A stretch of 64,000 nucleotides of DNA, taken from contig NBOG01000001.1 in NCBI GenBank assembly GCA_002104535.1, positions 503,764 through 567,763 on the forward strand. The letters are read 5' to 3'. The notes beneath the pieces are model-generated. The model worked only from the letters and a program-made list of their open reading frames with translations, made no database searches and had not been told where the DNA came from. A program made the translations under genes and the position numbers. This stretch comes from Cognaticolwellia sediminilitoris. Its GTDB lineage: Bacteria > Pseudomonadota > Gammaproteobacteria > Enterobacterales > Alteromonadaceae. The first letter of the stretch is position 1. Every line of letters starts with the position of its first letter. Positions 27,283-36,214 of this stretch are shown here, in pieces.

Positions 27283-28497
27283 TTAAAACCAGTACATAAA
27301 CTGAATGGCCCAAACTTGCCAATTTTTGCTCGAGTTAGCAAGAGGATCTGGCTGCACAATAGGCGATAATCTTGCCCCACCTTCCATCCAATGATATTCA
27401 GCATTCATACGAAAATTACTGGAAAAGTCGTATGAAACCCCGAGCATATTATCATTATGAAAGCCAAAGTATGAGGGGATTAGCCCACCGGTATTTTGCG
27501 ATAACTGAATGCCCTTTTTATCATCTTTATTAGCATAAAACCGTTCATTTCTTATCATTATGGATAGGTCGTCATTTAACTTATAACTCCCCTGAAGATA
27601 ATAGCCTTGGCCAATTTCATCACGATGAAACCCTGGAAAATAAAAGCCGTCAGTAACAAAGCGAACTTGAGTTAACTCAGCACTAAACTGAAACCGTTCA
27701 CCTTCATAAAGCGCATTAGCACTATAAAACTGGAACTCAAACTTACTGTCAAAAAAGTAATCAACTTGTTCACTATTATAATAAAAGTTTGAATCTAAAG
27801 CGGAAATACCAAACCGCCAAGGAGAAAATGATGGCCGCCAATAAACACTGGCTTGTAAATCAAGGTCATGTTCGAGTTCACCAAGGGCAAACTTCCCAAT
27901 AACAACCTCTGATTGATCATTAGAAATAGCACTTTTACCTCGACTGAAATTAAAATCTATCTCGCCAAAATCATCATCGTTAAAGCTGAGCTTGACTGCG
28001 CCACCATCGCCGCCCATAGCAATGTCACGAAAACCATCAAAATAAGTTACTTGCGGTAAAATAATCGATGGCCTTGCAAAAGGAATATCTCGAGTACTGG
28101 AATGCAACCAATGATTATTCTTCACCCGACCTAAATAAAAGCTCGCTTGCCAAGTTTCATCATGGAATGCATCCCATTCAAGCAATAAATAATCAACGCG
28201 AATACCTGGGTGGTAACGATTACCACCATTGAGATAGACCATCTGACCAGCTACACGGAAGTCATCGCTTAACTGGTAAGATGCATTGATGCCAATTTCA
28301 GTTAACTCAAATGAGATGTCTTGCTCTTCATTTATATAATTACTTTTGTCAGCTTTAATGGCGCCTTGAGCAATAAAACCGTGTAACTGAATTGCTTCAC
28401 TGTTACTGCCAAGCTCAACAGCGCAAACACGCAACGTGAACAATAAACTACATAATAAGCTGACCGAGTAAAATGTGCGCTTAGGCACCTTAATCAT
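27283..28497 (-). CDS. Outer-membrane beta-barrel (porin-like) protein
   Basis: About 404 residues from the ATG at 28497. A signal peptide (KRTFYSVSLLCSLLFTLRV, cut near CAVE) is followed by alternating beta-strands rich in aromatic residues. The chain ends in WAIQFMYWF, a C-terminal phenylalanine signature for barrel assembly. The chosen start overlaps the stop codon of the preceding gene by eight bases, which suggests translational coupling. I do not recognise a named family. It could form a channel that feeds the periplasmic protein encoded upstream. Confidence 0.8.
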   Translation of the reverse strand: MIKVPKRTFYSVSLLCSLLFTLRVCAVELGSNSEAIQLHGFIAQGAIKADKSNYINEEQDISFELTEIGINASYQLSDDFRVAGQMVYLNGGNRYHPGIRVDYLLLEWDAFHDETWQASFYLGRVKNNHWLHSSTRDIPFARPSIILPQVTYFDGFRDIAMGGDGGAVKLSFNDDDFGEIDFNFSRGKSAISNDQSEVVIGKFALGELEHDLDLQASVYWRPSFSPWRFGISALDSNFYYNSEQVDYFFDSKFEFQFYSANALYEGERFQFSAELTQVRFVTDGFYFPGFHRDEIGQGYYLQGSYKLNDDLSIMIRNERFYANKDDKKGIQLSQNTGGLIPSYFGFHNDNMLGVSYDFSSNFRMNAEYHWMEGGARLSPIVQPDPLANSSKNWQVWAIQFMYWF

Positions 28498-28954
28498 CAA
28501 TTTTAATGATGTTAACATCACTGACCTCCGATAAATTTTCCACATAGCCAATAGCGCCTTTAGTTGATTGAACGGCCTTGATTAGCGCTTGCTGGTTTTG
28601 TACTTCGATAGGAGCGACACCATAGCCAGAGAATGTAAGCTTGTGCCAGATACGATCAAGTTGATAAGGGAATAAACGTAGCTCTTCTTGACAAAATTTT
28701 TGATGAAGTGGATTTTTGCTCGCCAAAACATAAACAACAATTGGCGTACCATTATTCCAATGCATTTGACGCATAGAATAAATACGGCGCAACTGATTAA
28801 CCGATAACGATTTGGTATCAGCTGTTACGTTTGAAATAATATTGACTGCAAATACTTGAGGATTAAAAAGTAAAAAAATCGCAGCAACTTTAAATAATAT
28901 AGCTTTAATAATTTCATCCTTGTAATTAACATAAGACGACAAGACAACATTCAA
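28490..28954 (-). CDS. Short PstS-like periplasmic substrate-binding protein
   Basis: 154 residues with a signal-like segment (IIKAILFKVAAIFLLFNPQV, cut near FAVN). The mature part resembles one lobe of phosphate-binding PstS-like proteins: SVNQLRRIYSMRQMHWNNGT, then FCQEELRLFPYQLDRIWHKL, and ALIKAVQSTKGAIGYVENL. At about 120 mature residues it is too short for a full two-lobe receptor. No ABC transporter genes are near. It leads an operon with an outer-membrane barrel and a GGDEF-EAL sensor, so a signalling rather than a transport role is likely. Confidence 0.75.
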   Translation of the reverse strand: MNVVLSSYVNYKDEIIKAILFKVAAIFLLFNPQVFAVNIISNVTADTKSLSVNQLRRIYSMRQMHWNNGTPIVVYVLASKNPLHQKFCQEELRLFPYQLDRIWHKLTFSGYGVAPIEVQNQQALIKAVQSTKGAIGYVENLSEVSDVNIIKIDD

Positions 28955-29232
28955 CTAACGACTAACTTCTCCAACAACCAGTTAAATCAATGAATTAATT
29001 AAAATTCCTACAATATATAGTCTAGTAAAGTTATCAAAACTTACCTAAAATTATTTTCATTTTTTTCACTCTAAGTGATTAGACCAGTATTTTGCTGCTA
29101 TATTCTGCGAAAACACTATAATAATCGGTAAATGAGATAAAAATTGAAATTTAAAGCAATTTTTATTCAATCGCATTGTCAAACATGACATGATACTGGC
29201 ATTATTTAACAATCAAGGTGTTTTTACCGAAG

Positions 29233-29685
29233 ATGACTACCAAGTTTAACATTTTAGTCCTAAATGGCCCGAATTTAAATATGCTAGGAAAGCGTGAGCC
29301 CGGTATTTACGGTTCATTATCATTAACTGAGATTATGACGAATTTAACCACTCTTGCTACAGAGACAAGTGTGCAGTTAAGTCATAAACAGTCAAATGCG
29401 GAACATATATTGATTGACGAGATTCATGCTAGCTTTGAAAAAATAGATTTTATTATAATTAATCCTGCTGCTTTTACGCATACCAGCGTGGCGATTAGGG
29501 ATGCTTTATTATCAGTAAACATTCCATTTATTGAAGTCCATTTATCAAATGTTCATGCACGTGAATCATTTAGACAACATTCTTATTTATCAGATATAGC
29601 GGTAGGCGTAATCAGTGGCCTAGGCGCCAAGGGTTATGAATACGCTTTAACTGCTGCAACACATTGGTTAAACAACAATAAATAA
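29233..29685 (+). CDS. aroQ: Type II 3-dehydroquinate dehydratase
   Basis: 150 residues from the ATG at 29233. It removes water from 3-dehydroquinate in the shikimate pathway. [37 protein letters not shown], and [20 protein letters not shown] are the family's active-site segments. An in-frame GTG at 29218 is an alternative start. It lies upstream of accB-accC on the same strand, as in many gammaproteobacteria. Confidence 0.97.
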   Translation: MTTKFNILVLNGPNLNMLGKREPGIYGSLSLTEIMTNLTTLATETSVQLSHKQSNAEHILIDEIHASFEKIDFIIINPAAFTHTSVAIRDALLSVNIPFIEVHLSNVHARESFRQHSYLSDIAVGVISGLGAKGYEYALTAATHWLNNNK

Positions 29686-29755
29686 CGACTTAACTGAGAA
29701 AACTCATTTAAGTGTTCATACACATAAATTAATAAATATTAAAATAGGTATTCAA

Positions 29756-30199
29756 ATGGATATTCGTAAAATTAAAAAGTTAATAGAATTGGTTGAAGAG
29801 TCTGGTATCAACGAATTAGAAATTTCTGAAGGTGAAGAATCAGTACGTATTAGCCGCGGCGGTACAATCATGCAAGCTGCGCCTATGATGCACGCTGCTC
29901 CTGCACCTGCTGCGGCACCTGCACCTGCGGCTCCTGTAGCTGAAGCTGCTGCTCCAGTAGAAACGGGTCATGTTGTTCGTTCTCCAATGGTTGGTACGTT
30001 TTATTCAGCAGGTTCTCCAGATGCGCCAGCATTTGTTGAAGTTGGCCAACATGTTAATGCTGGTGATACATTATGTATTCTTGAAGCAATGAAAATGATG
30101 AACCAAATCGAAGCCGATAAATCAGGTGTAATCAAACAAATTTTAGCGGTAAACGAAGACGCTATTGAATTTGATCAACCGCTATTCATCATTGAATAA
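29756..30199 (+). CDS. accB: Biotin carboxyl carrier protein of acetyl-CoA carboxylase
   Basis: 147 residues. The N-terminal [20 protein letters not shown] and an Ala-Pro-rich linker (about 40-68) precede the biotinyl domain. The biotin site [11 protein letters not shown] has its lysine at residue 113. It carries carboxybiotin between AccC and the AccAD transferase in fatty-acid synthesis. accC follows after 23 bp with a ribosome site between them. Confidence 0.98.
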   Translation: MDIRKIKKLIELVEESGINELEISEGEESVRISRGGTIMQAAPMMHAAPAPAAAPAPAAPVAEAAAPVETGHVVRSPMVGTFYSAGSPDAPAFVEVGQHVNAGDTLCILEAMKMMNQIEADKSGVIKQILAVNEDAIEFDQPLFIIE

Positions 30200-30222
30200 G
30201 CCCAACCAATAAGGGTATTTTC

Positions 30223-31569
30223 ATGTTAGATAAAGTTGTTATCGCCAATCGCGGCGAAATTGCCTTAAGAATTTTGCGAGCTTGTAAAGAGCTTGGCATT
30301 AAGACGGTTGCTGTACATTCAACAGCCGATAAAAGTCTTAAACACGTATTGTTGGCCGACGAAACTATTTGTATCGGTAAGCCTTCAGCTATGGATAGTT
30401 ATTTAAATATTCCTGCCATTATTACAGCAGCAGAAGTAACCGATGCTGTTGCTATTCACCCTGGTTATGGATTTCTTGCTGAAAACGCTGACTTTGCTGA
30501 ACAAGTTGAGAAGTCAGGTTTTGCCTTTATTGGCCCTAAAGCGGAAAGTATTCGTTTAATGGGTGATAAAGTTTCGGCAATCAAAGCTATGAAAGCTGCA
30601 GGTGTACCTTGTGTACCGGGTTCTGATGGTCCATTAACTGATGATGATGCTGCCAACTTAGCGCACGGTAAGCGAATTGGCTACCCTGTTATTATCAAAG
30701 CTTCTGGTGGTGGTGGTGGTCGTGGTATGCGAGTTGTACGTCACGAAGATGACCTAATCGAATCAATTCAATTGACCAAATCTGAAGCCCGCTCTACCTT
30801 CAATAACGACATGGTTTACATGGAGAAATTCCTAGAAAATCCACGTCATGTTGAAATTCAAATTATGGCAGATGGTCAAGGCGGCGCAATTCATTTAGGT
30901 GAACGTGATTGTTCAATGCAACGTCGTCATCAAAAAGTTGTTGAAGAAGCACCAGCACCAGGTATCACACCTGAAATGCGAGCTAAAATTGGTGAACGTT
31001 GTTGTAATGCCTGTATCAAGATTAATTACCGTGGCGCTGGTACTTTTGAGTTTCTCTATGAGAATGGCGAGTTCTACTTCATTGAAATGAACACGCGTAT
31101 TCAAGTAGAACATCCGGTAACTGAAATGGTAACCGGTGTTGACTTAATCAAAGAGCAATTGCGTATTGCTGCTGGTCAACCTTTGTCTTATACACAAGAT
31201 GATATTAAAGTAACTGGTCACTCAATTGAATGTCGTATTAACGCTGAAGATCCACGTTCTTTTATCCCTTCACCGGGGAAAATAACACGTTTTCATTCTC
31301 CAGGTGGCTTAGGTGTTCGTTGGGATTCGCATATTTATGCTGATTATTCAGTACCACCACATTATGACTCTATGATCGGTAAGTTGATCACTTGGGGTGA
31401 TAGCCGTGACGTAGCGATAGCACGTATGCGTAATGCATTAAGTGAATTAGTTATTGATGGTATTAAAACCAACATTGCTTTGCATTTAGATATTTTAAAT
31501 GACCAAGGTTTTGTCAATGGTGGCGCTAATATTCACTACCTTGAAAAGAAACTATCTGAAATCGAATAA
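30223..31569 (+). CDS. accC: Biotin carboxylase of acetyl-CoA carboxylase
   Basis: 448 residues, the usual length. [20 protein letters not shown] starts the biotin carboxylase N-domain. The glycine-rich ATP loop [14 protein letters not shown], the [20 protein letters not shown] segment and the catalytic [14 protein letters not shown] are all present. It carboxylates biotin on AccB using bicarbonate and ATP. A strong terminator follows directly, so prmA, often next in related genomes, is not here. Confidence 0.98.
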   Translation: MLDKVVIANRGEIALRILRACKELGIKTVAVHSTADKSLKHVLLADETICIGKPSAMDSYLNIPAIITAAEVTDAVAIHPGYGFLAENADFAEQVEKSGFAFIGPKAESIRLMGDKVSAIKAMKAAGVPCVPGSDGPLTDDDAANLAHGKRIGYPVIIKASGGGGGRGMRVVRHEDDLIESIQLTKSEARSTFNNDMVYMEKFLENPRHVEIQIMADGQGGAIHLGERDCSMQRRHQKVVEEAPAPGITPEMRAKIGERCCNACIKINYRGAGTFEFLYENGEFYFIEMNTRIQVEHPVTEMVTGVDLIKEQLRIAAGQPLSYTQDDIKVTGHSIECRINAEDPRSFIPSPGKITRFHSPGGLGVRWDSHIYADYSVPPHYDSMIGKLITWGDSRDVAIARMRNALSELVIDGIKTNIALHLDILNDQGFVNGGANIHYLEKKLSEIE

Positions 31570-31590
31570 ACGATTAAAGTTCACTCGATC

Positions 31591-31618
31591 AAAAAGCTCT
31601 GCGTGCAGAGCTTTTTTT
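31591..31618 (+). terminator. accBC terminator
   Basis: AAAAAGCTCTGC-GT-GCAGAGCTTTTTTT: a 10-12-bp stem with a seven-T run, 22 bp after the accC stop codon. Confidence 0.9.
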
Positions 31619-31683
31619 GTGTTCAAAATGAAAGGTATGTCATGGTATCATGCCGACTCATCACCCATGATTATGGTTAAAAA

Positions 31684-31857
31684 ATGACAGAATTACTTGA
31701 AAAGCCTAGCCCACCTGCCGACGATGATTGTTGTGGCGGTGGCGCATGTAATCCTTGTGTTTGGGATTTTTATTACGCTGAACGCAAAAAATGGCGCCTG
31801 CAACAAGTTGAATTAAAAGCAGCTGAAGAAAAAAATAATTCTCAAAGTAATGATTAG
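31684..31857 (+). CDS. Small cysteine-rich oxidoreductase-like protein
   Basis: 57 residues. The sequence has an N-terminal PSPPADDDCCGGGACNPCVW, then DFYYAERKKW. Cysteines are at 16, 17, 22 and 25 and are followed by VWDFYYAE. This is the hallmark of the oxidoreductase-like N-terminal domain (PF09791, as I remember it), a short domain also found in some eukaryotic proteins. The cysteines could bind a metal; the function is unknown. It sits alone after the accC terminator. A helical, Gln/Glu-rich tail ends the protein. Confidence 0.8.
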   Translation: MTELLEKPSPPADDDCCGGGACNPCVWDFYYAERKKWRLQQVELKAAEEKNNSQSND

Positions 31858-31905
31858 CTCCTCTGCGAACTTCATTTAATTTCTAACCTACATTAATTCA
31901 TACCT

Positions 31906-33240
31906 TTATTTAGAATACTGCTTAATTTCACCTAATAATTGTTCCAAAGTTGTCTCTTGAGCATTTTTAGCTACATCTGACTGTAGCTTCATTATGAGCT
32001 CTATCGCTTTTCTTTCAGAATCACTCAAGTCTGGGTGCCAAAACTCAGTTATAAATACAATTCTAACTTCATCAGAGTTATTACTCGCTTCGTGAATGAA
32101 GCTATCATCAAATATTAAAATTTCACCTTCACGCCAATGACGCTGCTCCCCAGCCACTTTAATACTACAAGAGTTTGGAATACTCAGCGCGATATGTACT
32201 GTTACCTTTAGGTTTGATAAACCAAAATGAGGCTTGATTATAGTTTTAGGCTTTAAAATAGACAGAAACGCTTCCGGTGTATGACCTAACATATTAGGTA
32301 ACGGCATAGCACTGAGCCAAGCTTTGGTCGCAGGACATTGATTTGTTATATTTTCCAGACACTCACCTCCTTTATAAAGGTGAATAGCAGACCAGTCGTA
32401 TGAGTCAGTAAGTAAATCTAACCCTTTATTTCCTGTCTTTTGCGCTTGAATATACGGCGTTATATTTAATTTTTTTGTGTATAGCGCTAATAACTCTTTA
32501 CGTATTTCATTGAAATTATTTTCGAAGTGTTCTAACTCTATAAATTCATCCGTATTGTAATAAGCTTGTGAGCGTAATCCTGGATATAAATGAAAAGTCG
32601 GATTCTGCAATTCATGGTTACTTGAAAGCGTTTTCAAACCATGGAAATGCATTAAAAAATCTAAGAACCGTGAAGATTCAGTTGAGTCGTTATTATCAAA
32701 TAATTTAGCGGAAGACTCTTTTTGTGTTAAAAAACGTTCATCTCTGGCAATAGTATTAGCTCGTATAGATGCTTTGGAAACTAACTCAATGGCAGCTTTA
32801 TCTAAATATGCATTTTTCAAATATTCAGAGCGTATAAACACCCACTCTATCACTTTAGCGCCTAACGATTGGTTATCTTCACTTATCGAAATTCCCATAA
32901 GTAATATGTCAAAGTATTGATCTTCATAATCTCTAGCAGTCTCAAATAGATGCAATTGAAGCGCAATTGCTGCTTGATATTCCCTATTCAGGTATTTAAT
33001 GATGGCTAAATGTCTATTAGCGTAAACATCATTAGCCTCAATATTAATAATTGATTCTAATATCTTAGTGGCATCATCAAGTTTTCCTTTACAAAACTTA
33101 TCGTGAGCGGCAATGGTTAATAAGTATTTATGCTCAGGTGCCTGCTCTAAAAGTTGATAAACAATGGGAACCGCTTTATTAAATTGACCAACGGCGATCA
33201 TTTTTTCAACCATTGATATTTTACTTTGCAAATCGTACAT
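31906..33240 (-). CDS. TPR protein with aspartyl/asparaginyl beta-hydroxylase domain
   Basis: 444 residues. The N-terminal part (about 1-130) is helical and TPR-like (AVPIVYQLLEQAPEHKYLLT, then DDATKILESIINIEANDVYA). The C-terminal third is an Asp/Asn hydroxylase domain of the 2-oxoglutarate/Fe(II) type: KPHFGLSN (first iron histidine near 338), DSFIHEASN (second histidine near 383) and an arginine near 393 for 2-oxoglutarate. It should hydroxylate a protein or a bound small molecule. It follows elbB after 32 bp on the same strand, within an operon-like run. Confidence 0.85.
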   Translation of the reverse strand: MYDLQSKISMVEKMIAVGQFNKAVPIVYQLLEQAPEHKYLLTIAAHDKFCKGKLDDATKILESIINIEANDVYANRHLAIIKYLNREYQAAIALQLHLFETARDYEDQYFDILLMGISISEDNQSLGAKVIEWVFIRSEYLKNAYLDKAAIELVSKASIRANTIARDERFLTQKESSAKLFDNNDSTESSRFLDFLMHFHGLKTLSSNHELQNPTFHLYPGLRSQAYYNTDEFIELEHFENNFNEIRKELLALYTKKLNITPYIQAQKTGNKGLDLLTDSYDWSAIHLYKGGECLENITNQCPATKAWLSAMPLPNMLGHTPEAFLSILKPKTIIKPHFGLSNLKVTVHIALSIPNSCSIKVAGEQRHWREGEILIFDDSFIHEASNNSDEVRIVFITEFWHPDLSDSERKAIELIMKLQSDVAKNAQETTLEQLLGEIKQYSK

Positions 33241-33272
33241 ATATGAGCTCTTAAGTGTGTTTGAAATATTAG

Positions 33273-33929
33273 TTATCCAATTAAAGATATTACTTTTCGA
33301 ACCAGTTTATTAATCCCTAAAGACGCTTCAGTTAATGTTGTCGCCAACATATAGGCTGGTGTAGATACAAGCTTATGGCGACTATCGACAATAATGTCAT
33401 CGACAGCACAATCTTTATGGGCTAAACCGACATTCATCAACGACTCAGCAACGCCGATATCGTGGCCAATAGTAGCTTGAGCATTATCACCATATATTAA
33501 TGGGATCATCGCAGGCGCTATACACATATATCCCGCAGGTTTACCAGCCTTGACAAATGCTTGGCAAACTTCAAGTACTTGAGCATTAACCGAAAAATTT
33601 TCGCCGTTAATGGCAAAGTCTGATAAATTTTTGGCTGCACCAAAGCCACCGGGCACAATTAGCGCATCAAATTCATCAAGATAGAATTCACTTAAGTCTT
33701 CAACATCACCACGAGCGATACGAGCAGACTCAACTAACACATTCCTTTGCTCATCAACCATGACTTCACCCGTTAAATGATTAATAACATGATGTTGCTG
33801 TATATTGGGCGCAAAACAGCGGTACTTTGCGCCTGCTTGTTCAATAGCCAGTAGTGTTAGCACCGCTTCATGAATTTCACTTCCATCGTAGACACCACAA
33901 CCTGATAAAATAACCGCTATATTTTTCAC
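33273..33929 (-). CDS. elbB: ElbB-type glyoxalase, DJ-1/PfpI superfamily
   Basis: 218 residues from the GTG at 33929. I prefer this to the ATG six codons earlier because GGAGGA lies immediately upstream of the GTG, inside the longer frame. VKNIAVILSGCGVYDGSEIH, PNIQQHHVINHLTGE, VPGGFGAAKNLSDFA and GYMCIAPAMIPLIYG are typical of ElbB (isoprenoid-biosynthesis-linked glyoxalase). The nucleophile-type cysteine is in YMCIAPA. The role is detoxification or repair of small aldehydes, known only broadly. It lies between an MFS exporter and the TPR-hydroxylase gene. Confidence 0.93.
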   Translation of the reverse strand: MKNIAVILSGCGVYDGSEIHEAVLTLLAIEQAGAKYRCFAPNIQQHHVINHLTGEVMVDEQRNVLVESARIARGDVEDLSEFYLDEFDALIVPGGFGAAKNLSDFAINGENFSVNAQVLEVCQAFVKAGKPAGYMCIAPAMIPLIYGDNAQATIGHDIGVAESLMNVGLAHKDCAVDDIIVDSRHKLVSTPAYMLATTLTEASLGINKLVRKVISLIG

Positions 33930-33971
33930 ATTTCCTCCACATCTCACTGAATTATTAGCTTGAGCACTAGC

Positions 33972-35150
33972 TCACACTTTTAAGTTTTTTCGCATTAATT
34001 GGCAGATAACAACACTATAAATTGACCCTGCCATTAATAAAGCAAATGGCAAGCTACTCCCATCATAAAATATCGCTAAAATAGGACCTGCAAACGCACC
34101 AATACCAAAACGTAAAGTACCGTTTACCGCTGTTACTGTTCCAGCATGCTCTGAAAACTCTTGTAAAATTAATGCATCAGCATTCACCGAAATCATCGAT
34201 AAACAGCCCATTAATGGCAGTATTGCCATCACATGATAAAGCAGTGGTAAATCTAACACATTTGCCATCAATAGCGCGGTTGATGTTACTACTGCAAGCA
34301 ACAGCCCACAAAGTAGCATAGTACGAGAGCCAAAACGGCTGACCAGTCGTGTATTAATAAAATGTGCTGTCATTAAAGCCAAAACATTCAATGCGAATAA
34401 CAAGCTAAAAGTAAATTCAGAAACCTTAAATACAGTTAAATAAACAAAAGGGATAGCGGTGATATAACCGAAAAAGGCCAACGAGACCATCATCACTGTT
34501 AATAAGTCAAAACGAGCAACACGGTTACTAAATACAATTTTATAACGCTCAAGAACACTAAATTTTTTCTTAGACACAACCTTTGTTACATCAGGTAAAA
34601 ACCTCAACACACTTACAAAAACAACTAGGGCGTAACCGGCTAAGACAAAAAATATCATCTGCCAACTGTGTTGCAATAAAACACTACCGATACTAGGCGC
34701 AATCATTGGTGCTAACATCATGATCATACTGACATAAGACAGCCCTTTAGCTGTATCTTTTCCATAAAGCTGGCGAATAATTCCCGGTACAACAACCGTT
34801 GCCGCGCTACTGATAAACGCTTGAAAAAAACGTAAGGCAATAAATTGCTCAATGTTGTAGGCAAGAGTCAGCGACAACGTTGTTATTAAAAAGCCGACTA
34901 AGCCAATCATCACTAACAAACGCGGCGGATATTTATCAGCTAAAGGCCCGAAAAATAATAGCCCGACAGCGTAACCCAATAAATAAACACTTAAGCTATT
35001 TAACACTAATGGCATATTTGTCGCAAAGTACTCGGTAAGCTCAGGCATGGCAGGTAAATACATATCAATAGCTAGCGGTGAGACGGCAATAATCGAAGCT
35101 AATAAAGGTAGCAGCCGTTTCATTGATACTTTAGTGTTGAACTCTGTCAC
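33972..35150 (-). CDS. Bcr/CflA-family MFS drug exporter
   Basis: 392 residues with 12 predicted helices. The start LPLLASIIAVSPLAIDMYLP AMPEL and the motif FGPLADKYPPR between helices 2 and 3 are typical of Bcr/CflA (DHA1) multidrug efflux proteins. FFQAFISSAATVVVPGIIRQ in helix 4 also fits. It should export drugs, possibly dipeptides or sulfonamide-like compounds. It is the first gene of a minus-strand run with elbB (about 42 bp gap). Confidence 0.9.
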   Translation of the reverse strand: MTEFNTKVSMKRLLPLLASIIAVSPLAIDMYLPAMPELTEYFATNMPLVLNSLSVYLLGYAVGLLFFGPLADKYPPRLLVMIGLVGFLITTLSLTLAYNIEQFIALRFFQAFISSAATVVVPGIIRQLYGKDTAKGLSYVSMIMMLAPMIAPSIGSVLLQHSWQMIFFVLAGYALVVFVSVLRFLPDVTKVVSKKKFSVLERYKIVFSNRVARFDLLTVMMVSLAFFGYITAIPFVYLTVFKVSEFTFSLLFALNVLALMTAHFINTRLVSRFGSRTMLLCGLLLAVVTSTALLMANVLDLPLLYHVMAILPLMGCLSMISVNADALILQEFSEHAGTVTAVNGTLRFGIGAFAGPILAIFYDGSSLPFALLMAGSIYSVVICQLMRKNLKV

Positions 35151-35383
35151 GAGTGTTTTCCTAATCTATTAAGGCTTTCAGTTTGAAAATATATGCTTAT
35201 GAAGTGAATAACATGATTTTTAGTGCTGATATTTGTCAAACAAAGTACTAAAAACCTTCGAGCTATTATAACTTGTGAAATAGACTAACGGTAGTTAAAG
35301 CCTTTAAAATGGCAGTTTAATCATTGTTTTCATATAACTATTTATAAAGCAAAAGTGAGACACTAATATAGACTTAGCTGAGA

Positions 35384-36193
35384 TTAAAGTAACATTTTTC
35401 CAGCCACTTCTTTTACTAATTTTGCAGCAAGTTGCGAGGTCATATTATCGATATCTTTGTTTGGATTAAACTCGACTATATCTGCGCCAACTAGCGGCAT
35501 ATTGATTTGATGGATAAGGTTAATCACTTCACGGGTTGTTAAGCCGCCCGGCTCTCTGTGCGAAACACCAGGAGCAAAAGCCGGATCTATACCGTCAATA
35601 TCTAATGACAAGTACACCGGATGTTCGAAGACTAATGGTTGCGCCAACGGCCAATGTCTCATCTCTAAAGATTCGACTTCAAATTTAGCGATTTGCTGCT
35701 CCTGATGTAAGTTAAGTGTTCGAATACCCACTTGTACTAAGCGATTACAAAGACCATCTTCCATGACTCGGGCAAAAGGACAAGCGTTGGAATAACGATT
35801 ACCTTTAAAAGAATCATATAAGTCCGAATGCGCGTCAATATGCAATATGCTTAGCTGATCAAAATGTTTAGCATAACTTTTCAACACAGGATAACTAATA
35901 CTGTGATCGCCGCCTAAGGTTAATAAACGGGTGTTTTTAGAAAGTAACTGATCGCAACGTTGCTCAATATCCTCAATAAAGCTGGTCGGCGATGCTATAT
36001 CCACATCACCTGCATCTGACCATCTTTCAGACTCTCGTAAGTTTATCCCTAATTCTGTTGAGCCATTTAATGACCCACTATTTAGCACTTTACGAATAAT
36101 CTCGGGTGCTAAAGCGGGTCCTCGCTCAAACGAAGAGTTTTCATCAAAAGGGATACCTAATAAGGCCACTTTGAATAAATTACTATTTGTCAT
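35384..36193 (-). CDS. speB: Agmatinase-type ureohydrolase
   Basis: 269 residues. The full set of dimanganese motifs is visible: GGDHSISYP, ILHIDAHSDL, and LSLDIDGIDPAFAPG followed by the REPGGLT segment of agmatinases. It should hydrolyse agmatine, or a related guanidino compound, to putrescine and urea. It is shorter than the E. coli enzyme (306 residues) by an N-terminal piece. It lies 21 bp after a secreted metalloprotease gene on the same strand. The symbol is a family-based assignment. Confidence 0.8.
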   Translation of the reverse strand: MTNSNLFKVALLGIPFDENSSFERGPALAPEIIRKVLNSGSLNGSTELGINLRESERWSDAGDVDIASPTSFIEDIEQRCDQLLSKNTRLLTLGGDHSISYPVLKSYAKHFDQLSILHIDAHSDLYDSFKGNRYSNACPFARVMEDGLCNRLVQVGIRTLNLHQEQQIAKFEVESLEMRHWPLAQPLVFEHPVYLSLDIDGIDPAFAPGVSHREPGGLTTREVINLIHQINMPLVGADIVEFNPNKDIDNMTSQLAAKLVKEVAGKMLL

Positions 36194-36214
36194 TTGTTAC
36201 CTTACGGCTAATCA

